DNA of 64,000 nucleotides, taken from NCBI GenBank assembly GCA_026119855.1, contig JAOWBW010001129.1, forward strand, positions 186,001 to 250,000, written 5' to 3'. Below the pieces are notes generated by a model. That model was not told the DNA's origin. It did no database searches and saw nothing but the letters and a program-made list of their open reading frames with translations. Position 1 is the stretch's first letter. Each line of letters opens with the position of its first letter. Source of the DNA: Campanula takesimana (taxonomy: Eukaryota; Streptophyta; Magnoliopsida; Asterales; Campanulaceae). Shown here one piece after another: positions 45,059-56,975 of this stretch. The translations under genes and the position numbers were made by a program.

Positions 45059-46043
45059 TGTAGACACCCCGCCTTGGACCGCTCACCCCGATTGCACATT
45101 TGATTTTGTGTTTCTCCCCATTTTAAGTGTTTCTCGTTAGTTTCTGTCACTTCCGTTAAGTTCCTGAATGACTTCGTTAAGTCCAGGGACTAAACTGAAT
45201 GACAGGGCTGACTTTCTAGTCCATTCTGTCAAAATTGCCTTCTCTGAGTCGCGCGCCTCCGACAGGAGGAGCCAGGCGCGCGCGCCTCCCGCCCCCAAAG
45301 CAGGAAGCGCGCGCCTCTGGGCGTCAGTTACAGATTTCTGGCCAGGATTCCCTCCCTTGCTCAATTTACAGGATTTTGCCCGGGAAGGATTTCTTGGTGA
45401 CTGAGTTTGGCACCAAAAACACCCCTTTTTCACCTATAAAAACCTCTCTTTACCTCCATTTTCAAGGATCGAAAACTTAGACCAAAGATTGAACTTACAA
45501 AAACTATACCAAAATCACTTTCTAAAAGTTCTCCAAGGATTCCATCAAGCAATTCTTGAAGGTCTTCAAATTGTAGGTAAAAGTCCATCTTTTCCTTCCT
45601 TTTCTACTTCATCTCCTCTCTCTTTTTACTTTAATCAAATGTGCAATCACCCAAATCATTTTGGGACATGACTCTAATGATCACCTCATCTCATTGAGGT
45701 TGGTTAAGGAGTAATATCCTACATTCCAAATCCTATTTTAAATCCCCCCTTTTCATGACTTAAAGAAGAAGAAGAAGAAGAACATTTTCATCCATGTAGA
45801 TTTTGATCAAGCAAGACCAACTTTAGTTGGGCGAGATGGGTGTTTCGGTACTTCCCATCTCGTAATCTAACCCCCAAACCTCAAAACAAAGAATCTCTGT
45901 TTTCGTAATCAAACTTAGGCTACAATCTATAGGTTTTTCTTATGTTCCACAAAACATAGGTGGCGACTCTAAAAACAAGTTAGACATCCTAGGATAACAC
46001 CACGCGCTCTAGCCTAAAGCCGTGGTTCCCCGGGGTATCTACA
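45059..46043 (+). repeat. LTR of the Tat/Ogre-like element (985 bp)
   Basis: Starts TGTAGACACC and ends GGTATCTACA, a TG...CA pair with 6-bp inverted ends. TATAAAAACC near 45437 fits a promoter. GC-rich GCGCGCGCC words at 45248-45320 recall those at 43440-43515. It ends directly against the truncated gag at 46044. No matching target copy is visible on the left, so it is taken as a 3' LTR rather than a solo LTR. Confidence 0.65.
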
Positions 46044-49000
46044 GTATGTACTGAAGAAGATCGAGTTACGTTTGCTACCTACAAGTTGAGTGGAGCTGCG
46101 GAGTACTGGTGGAGAACATTGAAGGCTAGTTGGGACGAAGCTCATGTACCATATACTTGGGCAAATTTTCTGAGGAAGTTTAAGGAACATTTTATTCCAA
46201 GGGTGGATCAAGACCGGAAGGAAGTGGAATTTCTTAGCTTGGAACAGAATGCAATGTCGGTGGCTCAGTACGCAGCCAAGTTCACGGAGCTATCAAGGTA
46301 TTGTACTCATTTTATTGCAACGGAGGAGAGGAAAGCAACAAGGTTTGTAAAAGGGTTAAGGACAGTGATCCGGACTCAATTGGTGTCCCACAAGCTACAA
46401 GAGTTTCAAGATGCAGTTGATCGAGCTTATCAAGTAGAACACGATATTGAAGAACACAAGAGGAAGGTGGAATTAACAAGTGCTGGAAGGCAAGGTAGAC
46501 CACCACCACAAAGGAATGATAATCGTGGAGGACAAGGGACTTCAACCCCATTTAGAGGACAACCACAAGGGCAACCGAGTGTTAGAAATCAAGGTAATTT
46601 CTCCGGGGGTCAAAGTAAGAGAGTATGTAATTACTGTCAGAGGGAAGGGCACAGTGAGGAGCGGTGTTGGAAGAAACAAGGAAAGTGTTTGAACTGTGGA
46701 CAACTTGAGCATTTTCAAAGAAATTGCCCGAGATTGGGGGGTCAACCATCGGGGAGTGGTGTTGGACCGTCTCAGGGTCAAAAAAGGGATGCCTCGGGAA
46801 AACCAAAGGTTCAAGGTCGTGTGTTTGCAATCAATCAACAACAAGCTTCAGATGCTTCCACCGTAATTGGAGGTATAATTTCTATGTCCAGTTTGAGGGC
46901 ACGTGCACTTATAGACCCCGGCTCATCGCATTCATATGTTTCTGTGTCTTTTGCATCTCGATTGCATTCTTCCTTTGAGTCTTTGCCTTATGTGCTAGAA
47001 GTGTCGACTCATATGGGAAATTGTTTGATAGCTGACAAGGTGTTGCGTGATTGTGATGTGCATATTAGTGAGCATGTTTTACTTGCTGATCTAGTTATTT
47101 TGCCATTGCAAGACTTTGATGTTATTTTGGGTATGGATTGGTTAAGTAAATATCATGCCTCTGTTGATTGCTTTAAGAAAGTGGTTACGTTTTCTATCCC
47201 TAGTGTGCCTATGTTTACTTTTGAGGAAGCTTCTTTGGGTAAGGGAATTCGTATTATTTCTTATGTGAAAGCTAGGAGGCTATTGCACCGTGGTTGTGTG
47301 GGGTATTTGGCTTGTGTTTTGGATACTACTAAAAAGTCTCCTAAAGTAGAGGATGTGAATGTTGTTAAAGATTTTTGTGATGTGTTTTCTTCTGAATATT
47401 CTATGCCTCCCGATAGAGAGATCGAGTTTGGTATTGACTTGCTTCCAGGTACTACCCCCATATCTGAAGCACCTTATAGAATGGCTCCAGCTGAATTAAA
47501 AGAATTGAAGGTGCAATTGCAAGAGTTACTTGATCGGGGATTCATTCATCCTAGTGTGTCACCGTGGGGAGCTCCTGTGTTGTTTGTCAAAAAGAAGGAT
47601 GGGTCTTTGAGACTATGCATCGACTACAAGAAGCTGAATCAGGTAACGGTAAAGAATAAATATCCTCTACCTCACATTGATGACTTGTTTGATCAACTCC
47701 AAGGGTCAGTCGTCTTTTCGAAGCTTGACTTGAGGAGTGGGTACCATCAGTTAAAAATCCGTTCTGAGGATATTTCTAAGACTGCTTTCCGTAGTAGGTA
47801 TGGTCATTATGAGTTCCTTGTTATGCCTTTCGGGTTGACTAATGCTCCGGCTGTTTTCATGGATATAATGAATCGGGTCTTCAAACCTTATCTTGACACC
47901 TTCGTGGTTGTATTTATTGACGATATTCTTGTGTATTCCAAGTCTAAGGAGGAGCACGAGCAACACTTGCGAATGGTTTGATCTGTTCTTCGTGAGAAGC
48001 AACTGTTTGCGAAATTCAGTAAGTATGCTTTTTGGCTCGATGAGGTGTCTTTTCTTGGGCACGTGGTTTCTAATAGAGGAATATCCGTAGATCCTTCCAA
48101 GATTGAAGCTATTGTGAATTGGAAGAGGCCTGAATCAGTTACGGAGATTCGAAGTTTCTTGGGTCTAGCCGGGTATTATAGAAGATTTATCGAGGGGTTT
48201 TCTAAAATTGCTACTCCATTGACTCAGTTGACTCGAAAGAATGTACCGTATGTGTGGGATGGAAAGTGTCAAGCTAGCTTTGAAGAGTTGAAGAAGAGGT
48301 TGACTACAGCTCCTATTCTCGCGCTTCCTAATGGAAATGATGATTGGTAATCTATAGCGATGCTTCTAAAGAAGGCCTCGGGTGTGTGTTAATGCAAAAC
48401 GGAAGGGTGATTGCGTATGCTTCAAGAAATTTGACTCCGAGCGAGCAGAATTATCCTACCCATGACATGGAGCTAGCTGCGATTGTCTTTGCGTTGCACA
48501 AGTGGAAACACTATCTTTACGGAGCCAAATTTGAGATATTTACCGATCATCAAAGTTTGAAGTACCTTTTCTCCCAAAAAGAGTTGAATAACAGGCAAAG
48601 AAGATGGATGGAGCTATTGAAGGATTATGATTCCACTATCTCTTATCACCCGGGTAAAGCAAATGTGGTAGCTGATGCCATTAGCCGGAAATCTTTTATG
48701 GCTTCATTGATGGTGCGTGAATGGAAGATGTTAGAGGATGCTCGATATTGGGATCCTTGTGAGTCAAAGCATGGGGCTATTTTTGCGAGTAATCAAGTAT
48801 TACCAGTTTTGATTCAACAAATAAAAGAAGCTCAGAAGGATGATCCGGAGTTGGTGACAATCGCGGATAAAATCGAAGATGGCAAATTTGAGGATTTCTC
48901 TCTTAATTCCGAAGGAGTGTTAACTTTCAGAGGTCGGTTATGTGTACCTTGCGTTGATGGGATTAAACGCCAAGTTCTTGATGAGGGACACAAGTCGAGA

Positions 49001-50239
49001 TATACTATTCATCCCGGGAGCACAAAAATGTATCAGAATTTGAAGCAACACTTTTGGTGGAATAATATGAAGAGAGAGATAGCGGATTATGTATCTAAAT
49101 GTTTGACATGTCAACAAGTGAAAGCTGAACATCAAAGACCTGCGGGGTTACTTCAACCGTTAGAGATTCTGGAATGGAAGTGGGAACATGTTACTATGGA
49201 TTTCGTGACGGGATTACCTCGCACTCGAAGAAGGTTTGACGCAGTTTGGGTGATCGTGGATAGATTGACAAAGTCTTCTCATTTTCTACCTATTGAGATT
49301 AGCTACTCGATGGAAAGGCTTGCAACCTTGTATATAAATGAAATTGTGAGATTGCATGGAGTCCCGGTGAGCATTGTGTCTGATCGTGACCCTAGATTTA
49401 CATCTCGGTTTTGGCAAGCGTTTCAGAAGGCTTTGGGTTCAGAGTTGAGGTTCAGTACAGCTTTTCATCCCCAGACAGATGGGCAGTCAGAGAGGACTAT
49501 TCAGATTCTCGAAGATATGTTACGAGCTTGCTCAGTTGATTTTTCAGATTCTTGGGATTCTCATTTACCTCTCGTGGAATTTGCCTATAACAACAGTTTT
49601 CAATCAAGTATTGGGATGGCTCCGTATGAAGCTTTGTATGGGAGGAAATGTCGGTCTCCGATTTGTTGGGATGAAGTGGGAGAAGCAAAAATTTGGGGGA
49701 TTAATATGGTGAACAAATCAGTTGAGGAAGTTAAGCTTATCCGAGATCGTTTGAGTACCGCTCAGAGTAGACAGAAAAGTTATGCCGGTCACCGGAGGCG
49801 AGATCTCGAGTTTGAAAAAGGTGACTTTGTGTTTCTGAAAGTTTCACCTAAAGTGGGGATTCGCAGGTACGGGAAGAAAGGCAAGCTGGCACCGAGGTAC
49901 ATTGGCCCATTCGAGATTTTGAGTAGAGTTGGTGATAGAGCGTATCGTCTTGCGTTACCTCATTCTCTTGATAAGATCCATAATGTTTTTCATGTCTCGA
50001 TGCTTAGGAAGTATGTGTATGATCCTTCTCATGTTTTATCTGAGGTTCCCGAGGATATTGAACCGAGTATGTCTTACGAGGAGCATCCAGTCCAAGTTAT
50101 TGATTCAAAGGTTCAAGAATTGCGAACTAAGAGTATTCCCCTTGTTCGAGTTGTGTGGAGGAATCATAACGTGGAAGAGTCGACTTGGGAGCTTCGGGAA
50201 GAGATCGAGAGGAAGTATCCTTGGTTGTTTGAGGGTTGA
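46044..50239 (+). pseudogene. gag-pol: gag-pol of the chromovirus, one stop and one frameshift
   Basis: Gag remnant ([24 protein letters not shown]) with two zinc knuckles [14 protein letters not shown] and [14 protein letters not shown]; protease [13 protein letters not shown]; reverse transcriptase with [29 protein letters not shown] and [10 protein letters not shown]; RNase H with YSDASKEGLGCVL and FTDHQSLKYLF; integrase with HPGSTKMYQNLKQHFWW, CLTCQQVKAEHQ, MDFVTGLP, VSDRDPRFTS and HPQTDGQSERTIQ; C-terminal chromodomain ending WELREEIERKYPWLF. TGA at 47979-47981 lies in the RT part and a one-base loss near 48343 shifts the frame before RNase H. Otherwise open, so decay is recent. The 5' end is cut, so no start codon is known. 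Confidence 0.92.
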
Positions 50240-50288
50240 GGTAAGCAATCCTAAAATTCGGGTCGAATTTTCTTTAAGGGGGAGTGAG

Positions 50289-52396
50289 TGTAACGACCCC
50301 GAAATCTGTTTTATTTATTTTAATATTTATTTTATATTTTGAGAAATTTAATTTAAAATTATGTGTGCATTTTATGTGTTGCATCATCTTATATAATTGC
50401 ACATCTTATTTGATTTTTGGTGTTAGTTAGTTGTTAGTAGCAATTTAGTTAGCAAGAAATAATTGAGTTAGTGGAAGTTTGTGGGCCAAAATGTAACTAT
50501 AATGTTCAAGGGTTTATTTGTTCATAATGAAAGTAGAAGGGCCTAGGAGAATGACTATATATAGGAATTATGCATGCTTATCTTCACAATTCCTTTACCT
50601 GGGTAGAAAGCAAAAACACGCACACACACAACAATTTGCTTGCTCTCATTTCCATGGAAGAAGGTTAGGGTCCTTGTCTTTGTGATTTTCTCCATTTTAA
50701 TTTACTACTCCATTTTTAAATCTAAAAATATATAAATGTTCAGGGTGTTGAGTAGGCCATTTCTACCGGATCAAATATTATTTTCTTGATACTTTTCCGG
50801 AAAATAGGTAAGTTGCTAATCCCCCTTTAAATGTTAAAATGGTCATAAGTATGCTTCATATGCTTTATATGTGAATAAACAATGTTTTGGTATGTTTTAT
50901 TTATACTTGTAAATTTGGGACAAAGGGAGTAGTATGAAAATGGTTCTTGTTAGGTGTTAGAATTGTTAAAGGCTGAATTTTTAGCCTTTGTGTAAGTCGC
51001 AAATGTTAAGTGTTACAAATACTAGTAGTTTTGGGTTGTGAAACGAAAGGAGTGAACTTTGGTTAAGTTTTGGTCTGCCGGGTGATGTGGGCGGCCGCCC
51101 AAAAAGGGCGTGCGGCCGCACATCTATCTGAAAGGTTTTACTCTTGGGACAGAGCATTTTGGGCGGCCGCACAGCCCTGTTTGGGCGACCGCCCAGTCAT
51201 CTGAAAAGTTTAGAGTTTTCAAACCAATGGATTTAAAGGTCAATCTTAGTCTAGTTTTTGGGTAGTGTCCTAAAGTAGTTAGATGGTTGTTGTGGATCAC
51301 TAAAGTGGTAGAATTGGTTCCTTTGTGAACACAAGTGTTGTGAAATGTGAGTAATGGATTAAGTGAGCATTGTTGAACACTTTGTAATGTGTTGAATGGT
51401 TCATCTTCTTGATGTGTTTGGCATGGTTCCCTACATTGGAATCATTGTCCCTGATTGTTGTTGAAGCAAGTATTTCTATATAGTGCTTGCGTGTAAAGTC
51501 CAGCTGGTACTTTTGTGTGTGTTCAGGCAGTGATAGGGATTATAATGGTCTCACGAGCCAAGTACATTATAAGGCTCCTATCATTGGTTTCCCATTTTTA
51601 ACCCCTTTCCTTAGGCCAAAGGTTGGGCACTTTGGGTTATGACTCTGTGTCATTTTCCCCGTTGTTGTTGTTGTTGTTGTTTGGTTCCGGAACCCATTTC
51701 AGCTCTTCGATGCTGCTCAGTTGATGCCTCTCAGATGGCTATTGTTTTGGTTCGAGAACCTTGGCTCAGTATCCACGTATGAGTGTTTATTTTCGCTTTA
51801 TGTGTTGTATGATGAGTTGGTCGTTATTTCCAACCGGTATGGGACGGTTGGCGATAGGGAGCCTCTCATATTATGTGCTATGTGCTATATGATCATTCGT
51901 GGCATTGTTCCTTTATGTTTATCATATTAGCATGTAATGTAGTTGCATTTTAGTAACTTACTGAGATTTATTCTCACCCTTTATTTGTTTACCGTTTTAG
52001 ATAAGAAGGAGCCCAGGGGATAGTTCACACACACTGGGAGGACGTCGAGGAGATCTTTGGGTAAGACATTTTGGGAAATGTTGTGTAAGTAAAGGATACA
52101 TTATGTAAATGTAATACCTTTTGGGTAGTGTACCCGTGACTTGGTTTGTATCATCTCTTTTAGTAGATGTTCGGTTTGTAATTAAGTAAGTAAAGTTAGT
52201 AGTTGTAGCCAAGTGGCTTAGAACTTTTTTGTGAAAGTTTGTTTTGTGACTTGTAGTCAAGTCTAGTAAATGTTGTTTGGTTATATAAGACTTTTTATGA
52301 AAGTATATTTCGAAAAATTTTCCTAAAATGTTTGTGACGTCTTCCGTGCGTGTCCCGGACGTGGGGCCAAGTAGGACCACGGGTCGGGGCGCGACA
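50289..52396 (+). repeat. 3' LTR of the chromovirus (2108 bp)
   Basis: Starts TGTAACGACCCC and ends GGGGCGCGACA; aligns over its full length with the inverted solo LTR 6338-8445. A short GC-rich part (about 51085-51200) holds repeated GGGCGGCCGCCC palindromes. The A/T-rich start (TTTATTTATTTTAATATTT) and a (GTT)n run near 51661 are in both copies. Confidence 0.93.
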
Positions 52397-52397
52397 C

Positions 52398-55300
52398 ACA
52401 TGTAATCCAAAGTGGCCTGAAGTTACAAGATTTCTTGAAAATAGTACTTTGAAGGCAGATGATCGGCCTGATATTCTAAATCGTATTTTCAAAGCTAAGC
52501 TTGATGGTTTGATAAATGACATTAAGAAGAATAAGATATTCTGTGAGGTTAAAGCAGGTATGTTTATTTTATCCTTTTAATTTACAATAATAACTACCGT
52601 TTTTTATTATTATGCCTTTTTGCCTCTTTGATATCTAAAAATATGTCATCATTTTTTTTATTTTTTTTTTATAGTTGTCTACACTATAGAGTTTCAGAAG
52701 AGGGGTTTACCACATGCACATATATTGTTGTTTCTTGCAACCGATTTCAAATGTCGATCTCCTGAAGATATTGATAGTATTGTTTCGGCAGAAATTCCAG
52801 ATGAAAAATTGGACCCTATATATTTTAATGCACTTAAAGATTTTATGGTTCATGGTCCGTGTGGGAAAGATAAACCTAAATCTCCATGCATGATTAATGG
52901 TCGATGTTCGAAACATTATCCAAAATATTTTGTCGAAGCAACTCGAATTGATGACGATGGGTATGCAGTGTATAGAAGGAGAGATAATGGGAGGACAATA
53001 ATGAAAAATGGTGTCGTCTTGGATAATAGACATATTGTACCTCATAATAGATATTTGCTGGTGAAGTATGGGGCACATTTAAATGTTGAATGGTGCAATC
53101 AATCTCGATCAATCAAGTATTTGTTCAAATATATTCATAAGGGAGATGATAGAGTTACGGCTACATTTTGTGAGGAAATGCGGTGAGTAGTGCGGACAAG
53201 GTTATTGATGAGATTAATTTGTATTATGATTGCCGTTATATATCTGCATGTGAAGCTGCTTGGAGAATCTATGGTTTTGAAATTCAATTTAAAGAGCCTT
53301 CTGTGGAACGTTTGAGCTTTCATCTTCCTAATCAACAAGGTGTGATTTTTTCTGACACTGATAATATACCTTCTGTATTGGCTCGCGATTCTGTTGCGCA
53401 AAGTATGTTTCTCGGTTGGATGGAAGCTAACAAGAAGTATGTCGAAGGTAGAGAGTTAACTTATTCATAGTTTCCAATGAAGTTTGTATGGAAGCCTGAT
53501 ACACGTGAATGTGTTCCAAGGAAAAGAGGATTTACAATTGGAAGAATTTTTTTTGTTCCTCCTGGATGTGGCGAAATATATTATTTGAGGTGTTTGTTGA
53601 ATAAAGTTTGTGGTGCACAGAGTTATTGTGATCTTCGAACTGTCAACGGCTTTGAATGTAACAATTTTCGTGATGCTTGCTACAAGTTAGGTTTGTTGAA
53701 TGATGATCTGGAGTACATTGAAGGTATTACTGAAGCTAACCATTTTTCAACTCCACATTCAATGAGGACTTTGTTTGTAACTTTGCTTACGTCTGCTACT
53801 ATGAGTAGACCCGAGTATGTGTGGGAGAAATGTTGGACCTTCTTATGTGACGATGTGCTTTATAAACAAAGAGCTATTCTTAATCATCCAGGTTAGTTTT
53901 TAATATCTTTTTTTCATTTTTCATTTTTATATAGTTGTATACTCCCCCGTCCCATTTAAAATTGCAAAATGTTGATTAAAATTATCAATTTAACAATATT
54001 TTGACTGCAATAAGTGGACACTTAATAATCATGATAAAAATAAAAAAAAATGTTATTAATACTAATCTTAAAGGTGAATCAATAACAATTTTTAAATTTC
54101 CTTTAGAATTATCAATTTTCTATAAATTCTTGGTCAAATGAAATTAAGTTGACAATTTTTTTCAACATTTTGCAATTTCAAATGAGACTTATATTTGTAT
54201 TTATACGCTTTATTATTTTTTTTAATATTTTATTCCATATCATATATATAGGTTTATCGTTGGATGAAGCTCAAATTCGTAATTATGGCTTGGTGGAAAT
54301 TGAAAAAATCCTTAGAAGACAAGGTAGAAGTTTACTTGAGTTTCCAACGTTGCCTTATCCTAATTCTTCGTACTTTATGTTACCTCTAATCGGTTAATTC
54401 ATGATGAATTATCTTATGATCGAGATAGTTTAGCAACTGAGTTTGAAGACTTGTGCGAAATTTAAATGACGATCAACGAAAAATTTATAATGTCATTTAT
54501 GGTGCATGTTTAGAAGAAATTGGGAAGATGTATTTTGTGTATGGTTATGAAGGTAGTGGAAAGACTTATATTTGGAGGACTTTATCTGCTAGATTGCGTT
54601 CACAAGGATTAATTGTTCTAAATGTTGCATCCAGTGGTATAGCATCATTATTGTTACCTGGTGGGAGAACTGCACATTCCAGATTTGGTATTCCATTTAG
54701 CTTGAACGAAGATTCTGTATGTAATATTTCTCAAGGAAGTCCCTTAGCTGAATTGATCATCAAGGCACAATTAATTATTTGGGATGAGGCCCCTATGATG
54801 CATAAACATTGCTTTGAGGCTTTAGATAGAACCTTGAGAGATATAATGCGAGCTGTTGATTATAAGCGCAATGAATATCCTTTTGGTGGTAAAACGGTTG
54901 TTTTTGGTGGTGATTTTCGACAAATTCTTCCAGTTATTCCAAAGGGTAGTCGACAAGAAATTGTGCATGCGACTATTAATTCTTCGTATTTATGGACACA
55001 TTGTATTGTGCTTAGATTGACGAAGAACATGAGGTTAAAAGGTTTGGATTCAAGTTCGAAGTCAGATAAAGTGAGACAATTTTCTGAATGGATTGCTAAG
55101 ATTGGAGATGGGAAAGTTAATGAGCCAAATGATGGAATTGTTCCCATTGATATCCCACATGAGTTTTTAATTCAGCATTTCAATGATCCTATAACTGGTA
55201 TGGTTGAGAATATATATTCAGAATATTTTAGGGGTCGACATGATTTGTCTTATTTTGAAGAGAGAGCTATTTTGGCACCAACTTTAGATGTTGTTAATGC

Positions 55301-55917
55301 TGTTAATGAGTACATGGTGTCTATAAATGACTCTAAAGCCAAGACATACTTGAGTTCAGATTTGGCATGCCATACTGACGAACGTAATGACTCCTTGAGT
55401 GATCTTCATACACCTGAGTTCATAAATAGTATTTGTTTATCAGGTCTTCCGAATCACAAATTAATCTTGAAAGTGGGAACACCAGTCATGTTGCTTCGTA
55501 ATATAGATACTTCGATTGGTCTCTGCAATGGGACGCGTTTGGTTATCACTAGACTTGGAATTCATGTTTTGGAAGGAGAAGTCATTTCTTCAAGTGATAG
55601 GGGGAGGAGAGTTTTGATTCCGAGAATGTCGTTGACGCCATCAGACTCTAGGATTCCATTTCGATTTGAGAGAAGACAATTTCCGTTGATGATTTCATAT
55701 GCCATGACTATTAATAAAAGTCAAGGGCAGTCGTTATCTTATGTTGGTCTTATACTAAAAAAAACATGTATTTTGCCATGGTCAGTTATATGTTGCTTTC
55801 TCACGAGTGAAGAGTCCTGAAGGCCTAAAAATATTGATTTGTAATGATGACATTCCGGGCAAATCTGATGAAGTTACAAACAATGTAGTGTTTAAGGAAG
55901 TTTTCCATAATTTATAA
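52398..55917 (+). pseudogene. Helitron Rep-helicase, spliced, frameshifted
   Basis: Rolling-circle transposase. Exon from 52398 (CNPKWPEV) to 52557; intron 52558-52674 (GCAG|GTATGT to TTATAG); next exon with HUH-type motif FQKRGLPHAHILLF and the two-tyrosine motif KYLFKYIHKG; frameshift near 53180; stop TAG 53468-53470; intron 53892-54251 (CCAG|GTTAGT to TATATAG). Further frame changes at 54395-54455 precede the helicase: YGYEGSGKTY (Walker A), IIWDEAPM (Walker B), GGDFRQILPVIPKGSR, then INKSQGQS. A frameshift near 55760 precedes YVALSRV-like YVAFSRVKSPEGLK and the stop TAA 55915-55917. Several lesions, so inactive. The N-terminal part of Rep is missing. Confidence 0.9.
53942..54190. mobile_element. 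MITE inside a Helitron intron
   Basis: CTCCCCCGTCCCATTTAAAA and TTGCAAAATGTTG at the left; complementary CAACATTTTGCAATTTCAAA at the right; right tip eroded. Explains most of the 360-nt intron. Confidence 0.7.
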
Positions 55918-56485
55918 ATGTATTTCTTACTATGATAATTTATTATTTGTATTTATATTTGTTTGTTTTATTTGCATTTGTAATGTTTTAATGAAGGTTC
56001 AAGTTCCTGATGTTCACTTGAATTACAAGTTAATCATTGATGTCAAGTACCTTGATTTCATTGTTTCTATTGTTTCTAAACGTTATTATAGATTACCTTT
56101 TTTACAGACAAAATTATTAATTATATCATAACTTTGAAAACATTTTGACTGTGGTTACTATTTTATAATTTAAACTATCATAAACAAGTTGTTTAATTTC
56201 TTTAATCATTAGTATTTTTCATATTTTAAATAATTATTTTTGCATCACTCTTTTTAAACCGTTTAGAGGGCTTCCAAATGAATTTTTATTAGTACTTATA
56301 ATCATTTACCTTTCATTTAAAAAAATATTTATAATCATTTTACCTAACTATCTTTATATTATATTATTAAATTATATTAATATTTATATTTCATAATACA
56401 TATAATAATTTTTCTTATAATTTTATTTTAAAAACAAAGTTATTCAACAAAGATGAATAAGATTTTGAATTATTTTTAGAGACGC
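55918..56485. other. Helitron 3' non-coding part
   Basis: AT-rich, no gene. Nothing recognised apart from the terminal hairpin that follows. Confidence 0.5.
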
Positions 56486-56514
56486 CCCGTGCATCGCACG
56501 GGTATACAGATAGT

Positions 56515-56703
56515 GCAAATTAAAAGTAGAAACTTTATATAGTGGGATGGAGGGAGTACAAGTTAAAAGACCGATTACTAAGAGTTTTGGACGAGTTCGG
56601 TTTTTTTCCCTTGGTTGGCCAATTTATTTTTATAAAATAAATAAGAACTTTTTTTAAGATAATGAGAAATGGCAAATAGAAATATCATTTTGGGACGGAG
56701 AGT
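56515..56703. mobile_element. Eroded Stowaway-like MITE ends
   Basis: GTGGGATGGAGGGAGTAC at 56540 and TCATTTTGGGACGGAGAGTA at 56684 are right-hand MITE termini without clear left partners; the second abuts the next MITE. Confidence 0.5.
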
Positions 56704-56704
56704 A

Positions 56705-56975
56705 CTCCCTCCGTCCCAAAATACCTTGCACTTATTTCTTTTTTGGGTGTCCCATTGGTAAGTCTCATTTCCTAAAATGTTCAAATTTTATTACTTTTCT
56801 ATTCTCCCTACCCCACTTGTCATACACACTTACTTTTGGACTCCACTTGTAAATCTCACTCAACTTATCTTACCCGCAACCTCTTTCCCACTCACAATAC
56901 TTTTGAATTTATATTCTCTTAACTTAATTCCCGTCCATCTTTAAAATGGTGTAAGGTGTTTTGGGCCAGATGGAG
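56705..56975. mobile_element. Stowaway-like MITE
   Basis: CTCCCTCCGTCCCAAAATAC and complementary GTGTTTTGGGCCAGATGGAG, TA both sides. Confidence 0.85.

Larger units (their letters stand above)
46044..52396 (+). mobile_element. Chromodomain Ty3/gypsy element (Tekay/Del-like), 5' truncated
   Basis: gag and pol (46044-50239), polypurine tract (about 50274-50288, AAGGGGGAGTGAG) and 3' LTR (50289-52396). The 5' LTR and the first part of gag are missing, replaced by the unrelated LTR ending at 46043. Protease-RT-RNase H-integrase order with a C-terminal chromodomain defines a chromovirus. The element stands inside Helitron coding sequence, which continues at 52397. Confidence 0.9.
52397..56514 (+). 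mobile_element. Helitron, 5' part missing, 3' end near 56514
   Basis: RepHel coding sequence (Rep plus PIF1-like helicase) runs to 55917. A 7-bp hairpin CCCGTGC-ATC-GCACGGG at 56486-56502 followed by TATACAGATAGT resembles a Helitron 3' terminus (normally hairpin then CTRR-T). The 5' part was separated by the chromovirus insertion and is not in the window. Confidence 0.75.

Noticed and set aside
45137..45433. GC-rich open frames on both strands
   Set aside because: They lie within the LTR 45059-46043, and result from its GC-rich words.
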